A DNA stretch of 64,000 nt, taken from positions 160,701 to 224,700 of the forward strand of contig MEHQ01004485.1 of the NCBI GenBank assembly GCA_008828725.1, given 5' to 3'. The notes beneath the pieces were generated by a model, which was given only the letters and a program-made list of their open reading frames with translations, made no database searches and was not told the origin of the DNA. Numbering within the stretch: the first letter of the stretch is position 1; each line of letters starts with the position of its first letter. Shown here piece after piece: positions 14,001 to 26,000 of this stretch. This DNA comes from Saccharina japonica (lineage: Eukaryota > Sar > Phaeophyceae > Laminariales > Laminariaceae). The translations under genes and the position numbers were made by a program.

Positions 14001-17000
14001 GGATCGCCAGTTCGACCCTCCGTAGCGTGCTACGCGGTCAGAGCAGAGTGTAGATACCAAACAGGAGCTCCTGGATGATAAAACCTCCTGCTGCTGAGAA
14101 AGTTCTGCTAGAACGAATTTTGGTGATGCTAAAGGCTTGAAATCGATCCGCCGACACAAACATTAAGGTTTTCCGTGACCTACGCACCCCGACACTGTAC
14201 CCATGGAAGAGATCATAACATTAGAACCGAAGAACGAATCATCAAGGTTGACATTATACCAGAGATACAGGGGTGCATATGTGAAAGGCCTGTTCTTTCC
14301 GAATAAATCCACAAAATACATTAACAGCGCGGAATTAACATACGTATTTCCACCGAAGGGAGTTTGCTCCACCCATCGATACGACGAAAATGAAGGTATG
14401 TACGATACCGAAGGGACATGCTTCCCTCAATTCAATGCCGGTGTCTTTTCTGCACTTGCGGACGGTTAACTGTGTGCCGTTCTGCCGGCAATACGTGTAT
14501 CTGAGGTCGGTAAAAAACACAGTAAATCGATTGTTCAACGACCTTTACTGGGAAAATAAACGAGGCAGATGCAGGCCGGAGCCGCCCGAACACATGGGCC
14601 GCGGACCGTCGCATGACGTGCAGAAGACCCCAGTATCACTAGAATAGCCCTCAGTGCAACTGGGAGCCTAAACGGACTGCGTCTCGCCAGTCCTCAAGAA
14701 ACCTAGATGGTTGAAATGACTGAGTCCCACACAAGCCAACTCGTTTAGTACCGAGAGAACTGATACTCTCACGATATTTGTAGTTCAACTGTTTCTCTCT
14801 CATCCACTACATGTGCCTCACTAGTCCAGCTACATCTAAAACCTGGGAGCAGATAGCGCGCACTTCTCCCGTCTCCATGTTTATCCTGGGAGTATCTCGC
14901 CATCTTTCCCCTCGTCGACTAACGCCGAACTATGTGCATACGTGCGATATTTGAGGCGTTTCTGCTAGTACATTTCAACAGTAGTACTAGAATTCCGCCT
15001 TGCAGGATTCGAACGCACTGCCTCAACCTCAGTGGTTGCGAGTTTCAACCCTATATGGAAGCGACACGTGGCCAATTATTAATACATATCTTCCATTTGA
15101 CATCCGTGCTAACGAGCTGTATTGTCTGCACACTAGACGACCATCGGGGGCGCCGGCTGTTATACAAACGCACTTCAACGACCGGTGTCGTTGAATATTT
15201 ATTTATTGTTGAAGCCCCATGTGAGACATGTCGCGGAACACAAAGGCAGTTTACACGGACACCACCGAAAATAGCCAGATACTCCTCCTCTTCGTTCTGG
15301 AATAACGAAAGCAAAGGTGTCACGTCCAAGGTACTCACATATCCTTAACAAGTGGTAACCCCGTGAAAAGATCCGCGGGTAAGCTGTCCAACAGATTGCG
15401 AGAAAGAGAGCTGACACGTAACGCGACCGGCGGCAGAAATGAAGGGCAAGTTTGCGTAAGGGGCGTTAGGGGTACCTGCGAATAACATATGGCTCAATAC
15501 AACAGTTTCACATTGGTAAACGATTCCTCAGCAACGGTACATCAATAATCGATGGGTGACCTTTTTTGTTCGACAGTCGCAAGCAAGCTCAATATCAAGA
15601 CTCGACAATGTTTTGATCTCAACGAGCTAGGGCAGTACACATTTTCTCGGTAGCTATAACCCGACAACTTCTCGTGGACATTTACGTTCGATGACGGAAA
15701 ATCCATACAACGCGGGTCGCTGTTCGACCATGTCGAGTCGCGTCGGTGAACATGTGCACCGTAACAGAAAAACAAACATGTGCCATAATCGATTTTCTCT
15801 AGACACGTGGCGCCGCAACATTTGGTCGGTGACCATCCAAAACCGAAATAATGTGCCAAGTTCGCTTCGGAGTCAGACTAAATATCAACGGTGCACCGCG
15901 ATTTCGGAGCCCGGACCACGCGTTACCCGAATAAAGCAAACGAAAATCTAGTAGTCGCACGCAGATCTCCGAGTGGTCAGAGCGTAAAACCTACTGCCTG
16001 GTCATGCGTTCTATACGGGGTGCAGTAGACACAGTGGAAACGGTATACGCATATTAGACGTCGAGCGACGGTCACCACGGGTGATACTGCACACCTATGT
16101 ACAGACTCACACTGAGTACTTTGATCACGGGCTACTGTACACCTAGTTTCTTGGGTGGATACCAGTGTGCCGGTACTCGTTGTCGTGTCCGGTATCCTGC
16201 CTGAAGATAACCACGAAGGGAGTTCGCAACTCGGACAAAGGTAATTTGTTCCAGCGCGGTTGACTTCAAAATGGAAACACCGCCCGTTAAGCCGGATATA
16301 TGTCAGAGACGGCCGACGGTTATATGGACACCCAACGTAAAGCATCAGCAGTTGCTCGCTCTGGACGCAGCTGACTGCAAGCGAGGCGCGATAGTAGCAA
16401 CTCACTTATAACATTTATTGGGACACTCACAAACGTGTCAGTTCCTCCAACTTAGCGAAGATGTTTGATGGAACGGTCGTAAGCTGGTTGTCGGCGAGAG
16501 ACCTGCCCCAATACGACGGATAATGAAACGGCGCGACGACAAACCGCGTGCAGAGGGGAATTCGAAATCAGTTGACCACACCAAGAGTGATATCTGGTGT
16601 AGGGGACACCCCCCCATTTTCACTACTATGTTCAGGCGACTCGCGTCCGTGGCTCTGTAAGTCATCAAACACTTTACGTTCTGGTTTCGGTCAAGAAAGA
16701 TTGAAGCCACGTAGGCTCGTTGTTTTCGCCTGCTATCCTCCCTAGACACAGGTTGGGGTGACGTCGGTTCGCCACGACGCTACAAAGCAATAATTTCACT
16801 TCGCGAGTTGGACACTTAGCGTGCCGTTTCAGTTTTGTTCGGTTTTGCGGCCACCAAGGCTGGTGGTCTTTTTTCCATTTGTGCGGGGTTGGGAACCTCG
16901 ACTACGAACAAGGCACATGATCGCATTACGTAGTGTGTATATGGGAAGGCACGCACAAGACAGGTACAAAGTGATACTCACTTTTGTTTCTGGAAGTGGG

Positions 17001-20000
17001 CACACGATAAACCAAATTAATATATATATATAAGGCTGCCGTAAATACGCGAGTCCGCCCTACACGTGGTTTTTCATAAGATTCACGTCACCCTTCATGC
17101 CGCTTCCTTAATACCTCACGGGGCTTCGCGCTCGGTGCAAGCAGTTTCATCCTGGTTGGCGAAAGCCCCCAATGCTCCGTCCCGACATTGTAGGGGTGTG
17201 AAGGTAAAAAAACTGCGGCCACGCATGACATGAGGCTCTCACACCCAATGACCGGGTTTCCGGGTGACGTTAACCTTTATACGTGTTATGAAAGCCTAAA
17301 CTTAGTTCCAATTTGAACTTGTCGTCGATAGACCATGTGCCCGTTGAAGCCTTAGAAGCGAGCGATATATACTACTTAGTGTGTCATCCGCGGTAGAGTG
17401 TTATTCTGTAGAGATTGGATGAGTGCGATTTCTCAATACCGGTATATACTTCCACCTTGACGTGATTGGGTGGTCGAACATGGACGTCGATATTTCGGGT
17501 GCATGAAATGAGCCTAGAAATAAAGCCCGCCTGGCCGTTTTCATGTCATATAAACGCAGCCACAGAACGTCACAAGCAACCGCAGGTCAAATCTCGCTCC
17601 TAATGGCGTGAGGGTGTGGGGTGCATGAGGCTATCAGAAACCTGTCACGAGGTCGTTTCGTGGACTCGAAGCGGAAACCCAGCAGTACAAAAACTCGCAA
17701 CATCCCTAGTTAAGTTGGTTTTATTCCTCGGGCGTCTGATACTGAGGCTACGTACATCATCACGCAAAGAAATCTACGTTTGACCAAACCTTTACTTTGT
17801 TCGCATTACTCGTGAAGTATTGCTTGCACAAAATCTTTGCTGGTGTCCTGGGGTGTCGTTTGAACTATCAAGCTGTCGTTTACGTTCCCGTAAGGAGTGG
17901 TAAGTTCATGGGCCGAAAAACGTTCACAACGGGCAAAATGCCGTTTGGCTCCTATGGATATTCTACCGTTTTCCAGAAACGTCGAAGGAATTGTCGTTTG
18001 AGCATCCTCTATTTTCTAGTCGTGAGTGTGTTTTGGGAAATTGTCTACGCGAGCCTACTCGGCAACACATTCGACAGAGATGTTTCCTCCCCCTTCAAAA
18101 CACACATGGCGTTGCACATCTCGAAACATACACGCGCACAAGCATCTCCATCTGCCACGAAATACGGGGGTCATCCGCGAGGCATGTTCTGCACCTCAGT
18201 CAAACACTGAATGTTAATATATCCCGGTTCTCCCCACGATACATTCCGTGGCGTTCCATGTGTATTAACACGGAAGCACGATCATAATAACCACCCGAAA
18301 GTAGTCACTCGCGCGCGAAGCTGAGGAAAACGGCAGTACGAGTGACAGGTCGTGCAATGTGTTTCAACGAAATACAGATGCAATATCATAACGATAAACG
18401 GAGTGGTCTCAGCCGTGCTCCCGCCGTGTCCCGAAGGGCCGTGCTGTGTTCGCTTTTTCGCAGGAATATACGTTGTTTTAGACCCGAGCACATACATGTC
18501 TAGGGACGTTTGCGCGTCAGGTGATTCAGCACAGCAACGCAAGCCCACCTCGTTGCCCACCATATTATAGTACTAAGCTGAGGCACACCGCTACTACAGA
18601 AGATTAAAACATGGAACCCATGGTTCAACTTTTACTGAATCGGGTACATAAGTTTCATTCATCATTTGCAATGTGAAACTACGCCGAGAGACCGTTGCTT
18701 GACACGGGTTTGCGTGGATCATAGTTTGTACCGTGTCATGTGTCGACTCCCCAACGATCCTCCGTTAGGCACGGGGTACAGTCTCGTACAAACGTACACA
18801 TGCGTACCTTGCAATAGGAAGACCTCGCAGCATCGGTTAAGTCGTCGTTGAGGTATTAACCCTAACGAAAGAAATATTTTGATGATCATATTTTGTATGT
18901 GTTTTCCGGGTGGTATACTCGTGAATGCCTGAGAGTGAATGAGTGATGATCACGTTCCTCGTACGCTGAGGCAACCATACATGTCTATAGCAGTCTTACA
19001 TGTAGCTTGTTCTCCGCCAACACCTGGTGGCGGACGTCCAGTGGTCCGACGACCATAATAGGGTAGCAACAACGTGTCCCCGAATTTTAGATCCGGTGTT
19101 TTTAAGTAGACTGTGTCAGGGGTGATGAAGGCCATGCGCTAAATCCTAAGAACCTTGACCTTTGTTCAACACAAGAGGTCACGGTTATCAAACAACAACC
19201 CTGGGTATCACCAGCAAGGCATTCGCCTCTCGGAGTTCGTCGTGAAGTGGCAAAGACAGTCACCACGGCTGAATTCTGGGTTGAGGAATAACCTGTTCAG
19301 CCTCGACCACTGTAGGGACAACCGAGATGTACAACCACACCCCATGTAAGGATGAACTGCTTGCTAGCTCTGGACACAGTGACATTGACCCGAGAAGGAA
19401 AGGCAACACCTTACCACAATATATTGCCGCGATATAGTGTTTCGATACTCACAAGGTTTGCAGAAGCACCAGCTCGTCGAAGAGGCCTTCTGGAAGTGAC
19501 TCCAGCTGATTGTTGTTGAGATACCTGCCCGATTTCAGCAGAAACAACGGACGGTGCAACGACAACCACGCACCAGGGAAAGGTTGTGAAATATATCTGG
19601 TGTTCCGTCGGTGGTTGCTCACACGATGGGGTCAGCTTCGTGCTAGCAATGTTACGGGGTACCAAGTAAACAGGCCCTACGGTACACACACACAAACGAA
19701 ACAACAGCTATCTTGTTTGTTTAGCAATATTTGGTCATCACATTTTTTGTGGTCCCCTGTGATTATACCAACGTCATGATGATTTCAGTAGTTTGTATAG
19801 TTCGATCGGCGGGTATTGTAAGCGCTAACGTCGACCTCATTTTCACTGCCTTTATACTCACGATATACCTCACTCCAAACAAAACACAAAAATGCAGGTA
19901 GGTTCAGCCAGAATGTAATCAGAAAACATCCTATGCCGGTGCACAACACAAACACAAACAAAAAATAGGCTGACGATTGCTTCGGAGAGCAGGGAAAACG

Positions 20001-23000
20001 AAGGACAATAATAAAACGGCCCTGCTGCCGTAGCACCAGTCAGCGTGAATCGTTAGGATGAAGAGTCACGTATGTGGACAATTGGCCTGAGGCCGGACCT
20101 CTTCAACAGCGGCGAAATAGAAGCTATTCCTGGACGCAGGGAAAGAGGAACTTTAGCTTCTGACCTAGCATACGGAACATACTAACTAAACGTTGAAGGA
20201 GCTTGTCCGTGCAACCCGACGAGCGTTCGTATGCGCTCATGCTAAACAAAACAACCCGGCAAAGTTCCCATACCAGTCGGTAGTTTCTCGCTGAGGGAGC
20301 TTGACAGGCCAAAAGACATTTGGCGAAACACCTGGCCACCCCTGCAACAGTGCATGTTTTCTCAAAAGAGGAGAAACATAAACTATTTCTGGACGCAGAG
20401 AGAGGGGAGCCGTGGATCGTGTCTGGCGGGCTTAGCTGAATGCGTCCACCCATTACCATTTATCACTGCAACATGTTCTCGTCGGGTAAGGGGTCCCTTC
20501 GTGCAATCCCTATATGCAGACATTTGTGAAAATCGAGCATTCGTTTTTGTGTTGTTTCCAGTTGCGATACTCTTTCTGGAAAATATATTCATCCTTCATG
20601 GCACCCTATCTACTATAAACGGCATTCCGCCAGTTATGTTGCTCATACCTACTGTGTGGACGTAATCGTAGAAATCGTAGGTCATGGGCAATCGTTATGT
20701 GTCAGGCGCAGGATTGATCCAACGTCTTTTTAGTCACAAAATGTGCCTCGCACTAAACAAATGACTTTCCATGCCTGTGACACACATAAACCAATTCAAC
20801 ACATGAAATTTCCTCAGGCTGCTGATACTGTTGTCCAACTCAAGTTTTCGACGAGAACGCAAATCACTAGTACGCAAATCTACCTGGGTCGCTAGTTCGA
20901 CCCTTCCGTAGCGTGATACGCGGTCATAGCAGAGTGTAGATACCAATCAGAAGCTTCCCAATGCTAAAACATATCGCTGCCGAGAACTTTAAGCTAGAAG
21001 GATGTTTGGCGAATTATGCAAAAGGCTTATAATCGATTCAGCGACTCGAACACCAAGGTTGCCGATGACCTACGCTCCCTGATATTGTCTCCATGAACGA
21101 TGTCAGAACATTAGAACTGAAGAGCGCGTCACGAAGGTCGTAATTATACCAGAGACAAAGGAGTCCGTACTTGAGAAAGGCCTGTTTTTTCCGAGTTAAT
21201 TAAAAAATTGAATGGCCAGCCCAGAATGGAGATACGTATTTACAGCAAGAGGAGTTTGCTCAACCCATCGGTATCGCGAAAATGAAGGTATATAGGGTAC
21301 CGCAAGGGCATGCTTCACTTGATTCAATGCTGGTGTCATGCCTGCTCATCATGTGGCCGGTTTAATGTCTTCCCATCTTACGGCAGGGCATGTTTCTCAG
21401 ATCGGCAAATACCACAACAAGTCGACTATCCAACTGCGTGCACCAGGAACGTACAAGAGGCAGATGCAGGCTGAAACCGACCTCAAAACAAAGGTTGCGG
21501 ACCGTCGCAACACGTGCAGCAACACCGTAACGTTAAGACTTATTGTGTTAATGCTGGCCGCGGGCGATGTGTACGCCCACGACTAAATTTTGCATACAAG
21601 AGCTGCACGTATGTCTATAATGGGGCAATATACGGAGAGTCACAATCAGCGGAAGAGGGTGGCATATACTGTGTGCATGTTAGGGCCCTACGGCTGGTTC
21701 TAAAGCCCAACAAACTGCTGCGTCCAGAAGCAGCACACGCCTTCAAAATGGTCAACAATAGCCAGGCGTTTTAAAAGGAATATCGTTTTGTTTTTCGAGG
21801 ACGAACCGGTCCTACTGTAGGTCAGCCCATTTTCATTCAAGGTTTTACCAGACACGATAACATTAACGCTTGGATAGCCTTCTCCGTCTGGGTATCGCCA
21901 TGTAAGACCACTCCGAAAGGGAGGGCTGTATACGCCAGCAATAATACAGCAAGGGAAACAAAGTGTACCGGAACATCTCGCACGACCGTTGTATGTTCTA
22001 GTGCGTGTGGGCGTCGGCCGCTCGATGGCGGGGGTACCGCACGAACGACGGTATTGCGCTCGATGTGCACTGGGCACACAAAACGCTGAAAGGGCGTCTG
22101 TCGAGCGGAGAGTCCGGCCTTCTCCCTTGTTTGCGCAAACACACATGTTGCCCTGACCGCCGCCTTGGCATCTATCAACGCGACATGAGCTTTTTGCCCA
22201 TTTCAAATCGTTTGACTGTTGAGACAATTTAGATCGTGTGTTAAACACTTGAAGTAGGTGCAGTTGTTTTGTTTTTTAATCGTAACGAGGCGAATGCTGT
22301 GCACAGGGCGCGTGTTAGGCAGGGAGGATGCCCTACAAACTGCGAATTCGAGCAGACCGCCTGTGTGCGTCAGCTACCCGTTTTAATGGCAATGGATGAC
22401 AATGGCTCTACATCATGAGTGTGGGCCGTTTGCCAGCCCGAGAAACGAATGGTGCGAGTCATGAGCTACGTACAGTGGGGCGGAAATTAGGCATACATTG
22501 TCGTACACACCTAAATATCTCAACAAAACAAGCTAAACCCCCAACCACCACATACCTTGCTTTGATGTATCCCAGTTGATCCTGGGGGATAGGTCATCCG
22601 ACGGCAGCATGCGAAAGTCTTTTTTTCTCTCACATTGCGGATGTTCTTGACCGTGTGAATGCCCTTGCGTCCAAGGCAACCACACTATTGACCAAAACAG
22701 CCTACCTTCGTCAAAGCGTCAACCTAAGTCATAACACCATGCCAAGCGTGGGCAAATATCCCTTTATTTCGGGCATAGGCTCGTTTACATTGCAGACATT
22801 CATACCCCAAACACAATATGCTCGTTACGGTGTCTGTTTGCCCGCTTTTTGGTATTCAAGGGAACCGGGAAGGGGGGGGGGTAGCTAATTCTGCCTAGAT
22901 TACTTTGCCCAACGATATATACCATCGAGGTCGACGTTGTGGGGAAAAGCTTTGATTATCTTCGTGCGGACGAGTCAACGATTGTCAGCAGTCGCGCGTG

Positions 23001-26000
23001 TAGCAGAATCAACCACACATGTGTGAACCCGTGGTTTCCGTTTTAATTTATATGAACGTCACCCTCCATCATTCACTCACAAGGCTTCAAGAGTACCCAG
23101 GCCGTTGAAAATAGCAGTGTCGAGGGTCTTGAGTTTGTTGTCGTCCAGCTCTCTGTTCGTTTTGAGCAAGGAAAAGGATCGAAGTCTCGTTTTGAGCATA
23201 TAAAATGATCGAAGCTTTTGCTGCCGCATGACAGCGTGGGGCAAAAACAACACCCTCGAACAAGGCACATACATTTTGCCTATTCGTACCAATTTTGGTT
23301 AAAGGTTTTGATTATGCCCGCGCGTACAAAGTGTTTGCGTATATGCATCCTTAGGGCGCACAGCGCAGCGCGCCTCCATGCGAGCTAGGTGTCGATCGTA
23401 AGCAGTCAATTGGACAGCACCAAGTAACGTCTGAAACAGTGGTTTCCGTGTGTATATGGGCCGAGGGTGGCATCACCCTCGCTGGCTCACTCACATGACT
23501 CGAATCGCGTCCAAATCCGCAAAAATGTTAGGGTCGAGGCTCTCGATCATATTTTCTTCGAGATCCCTGCTTGACCGGCACAACGACAGGTTATACGTCT
23601 CAGGGCGAATAGCAACAAGGAGGATGTCGCTGCCGCATGATCGCGTGAAGAACGTAACACTGGGACAAGGTCCATATCTGGTATGCTTTTCCTACACGAG
23701 CCGACTGTTTCTGACAGGCGTGGATGTGCTCAGGCGTATGTGCGTATTGGCTCCGGAGGGCGAACAGCGCCCTAATGCGGGCGAGGTATCGATCGTCGGT
23801 AGTCAGTTGACGTAACAGCACCAGCTAACGTATGAAACAGTGGTTTCCGTGTCTCGTCTTCTCTGTGTTGAGGGGAACATCATCCTCACTGGGTCACTCA
23901 CAAGGTATCAAGTGCGAACAAGCCCGCAAAAGCATTGGCATCGACGTTCGCGATCATGTTTTCGTTCATCAACCTGTTTGAACGGCACAACGACGGAACT
24001 GCGGTGTCATAACAAATAGCAACAGTGGTACCATCGGTGCCGCATGACAGCGTGAAGCACATAGCACTCAAACAATGTGCATATGCTCTTCCTACCGGAA
24101 TCATTTCATGTTCATAGGTCTTGGTATGCTCCGGCCTATATTGTAGCCGCGTCCCGGAGCGTAACGAGTGTTACATGTGTTTCCCACTGATATCCACCCG
24201 CGTTTCCTACTCGAACCGATTAATTATGATGAGTTTGGATATGCTCAGGCGTACTTGTGTATGGGCTTCGAAGGGCGTTCAGTGCTGCGCGCCTTAATGC
24301 GGGCGGGGTATCCATCGTCGGTAGTCAACTGGCGTAACATAACCAATTGATCTATGAAACCGTGGCTCCCGTGTGTCGTGTTAGGTGGATCGAGGGGAAC
24401 ATCATCCTCACTGGGTCACTCACAGGTCATCAAGTACCGCCAAATCCGCAAAAGCATTAGCTTCGATGGTCGTGATCATGTTTTCATCCAGATTCCTGTT
24501 TGAACGGCACAACGACGGACCTCCGCTCTCAGAGAAAATAGCAACAGTAAGGACGTTATTGCCGCATGTCAGCGTGAGGCACGTACCACTCAAACAAGAT
24601 CCATACGCTTTTCCTCCCACTGGTATCAATTAACGCTCATAGGTTTCAATATGCTCAGGAGTAAGTATATGTTATGGTGCGTCCTGGGGCGTGCAGAGCG
24701 TTACGTGTGTACCCCCTCTATTATCTACACGCTACACAGAATGCGCAGCAGGTGGTACGGTGGAAGCTTGGCCCACAACTCTACGTCTAGCGACGGTTAC
24801 CACCACACCACTCAAAGGGATCATCACCAGGGACGCAGCACACCGCACATTCTAGGATGTATGGACCAAAGGTAACTACTGGCGACTTTCGGGTTTCAAG
24901 TTCGCCAGCAGTACCACGCTACGTAATTTACGGCCGTAAATAGAAGAGAAAACGCACGGATCGTCGGTTTCGTACGGATCGAAGAGAAGGAATTGGAAAT
25001 AAAAATTCAACCATGAAAATGCAGACTTGAATGCGTTTCACAACGGGAATCATCGAGTACCCCTTTCTTCGTCTCGAGTGGGATACATGGTCAATATGGT
25101 CAAATGACTGCTGCAATGAACAAATAGGAATGCACAGCGCCCTACTCCTGACGTCAGGGAAACTCACTTTGGGTGTGATGCTGCTTGCTACCGCGACTGA
25201 TAGGCGGACATTGCTCAGTTGCAATATCAAAACCGGATTGTCGGAGCTCTTCCTTTATGTTGCGTTAGGTGTATCATCGGGGCTCCACTACTTTACGCGT
25301 CGGGCGGGAGTCTTACAATTCAAACAATAAATGGGTTTTGTTTTTTCGTTCCATCGGTAAACGGTATTCATCGAACATATTAATATCATACAGACAAAGC
25401 GCACCTACCGCAAGCAGCCCACCGACACGCTACAACTACAGTACTCGCCACGGCTGACACAACGACATAGGCGAACACATTAGCTTTGGTGAGAAGGCCG
25501 GGAGTCACAGCAGATTTCCAGCGTCCAGCAGTCGCCCACGCAACGTATTTCGTTTTCGTCACACTGGCACAACGTTGGTATGATTTGTTGTTGGTGCTTT
25601 GCCGCACGATAACGCCCTTACGTCTAAAGTTGCGAAACCTTCGCGGAAACTGTGTGCAGTGGTAGTCGAAACACTTGAATCAGTTTAATCAGTATCGGAC
25701 GGTGTCGTGTACACACGCTGATATTGTATCCAGCACAGCACGGGTTGCAGAGAACACACAGGGGGTGCGAAAAAAAGGCATAATATACGGGAAAATATAA
25801 ACTGGAGTGGCGCACAGTTGTTGGTGATATCGCACGGATTGGACAAAACACCCAGGTGTGCACCCGAACAGCGATAACCAAATGACTGAAATGATTATCG
25901 TACAGGGATGCGAACTCTGATGTCTTTACCGGTAAACGTCGACATGGGTAAACACGCCGCTACTCGCTACTCTGATTGTCCGTACAATACGGCGAGGTTC

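Larger units (their letters stand above)
7826..14622. repeat. 6.8-kb intragenic tandem duplication, copy 1
   Basis: Collinear with copy 2 over its whole length. The offset is 6796 at 7831, 6797 at 8343, 6874 at 12921 and about 6892 at 14341, growing through small insertions. It contains LRR exons C1, B1 and A1, an R3 copy and an R1 copy. Identity varies by block, from about 87% near exon C to about 97% near exon A. Confidence 0.92.
14623..21520. repeat. 6.8-kb intragenic tandem duplication, copy 2
   Basis: Directly abuts copy 1; the junction is visible as GACGTGCAG joined to AAGACCCCAG. It contains LRR exons C2, B2 and A2. The right end is placed where similarity to the copy 1 end (CGTGCAG) stops, near 21520. 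Confidence 0.92.
23028..24600. repeat. Local 0.4-0.5 kb tandem pattern around exons 11-14
   Basis: The motif GTGGTTTCCGTGT (or a variant) followed by ...TCACTCACA recurs next to exons 11, 12, 13 and 14. Exon spacings are 522, 407 and 414 bp. The intervening intron pieces also share GCTCAGGCGTA...ATGCGGGCG...ATCGTCGGTAGTCA. Evidence for successive single-cassette duplications. Confidence 0.7.

Noticed and set aside
14996..15065. tRNA-like T-arm in both duplication copies (also 8205-8270)
   Set aside because: GTTCGAATCCTGC looks like a tRNA T-loop on the minus strand, but T-stem and acceptor pairing fail; not called as tRNA.
21700..22248. 182-codon minus ORF in intron 14
   Set aside because: No LRR pattern, no recognised domain, and overlapping open frames on both strands.
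22720..22791. Plus-strand LRR-like reading NLSHNTMPSVGKYPF of exactly 72 nt
   Set aside because: Framework residues fit, but there is no acceptor or donor, it lies on the opposite strand, and it abuts the better-supported minus-strand relic; probably coincidence.
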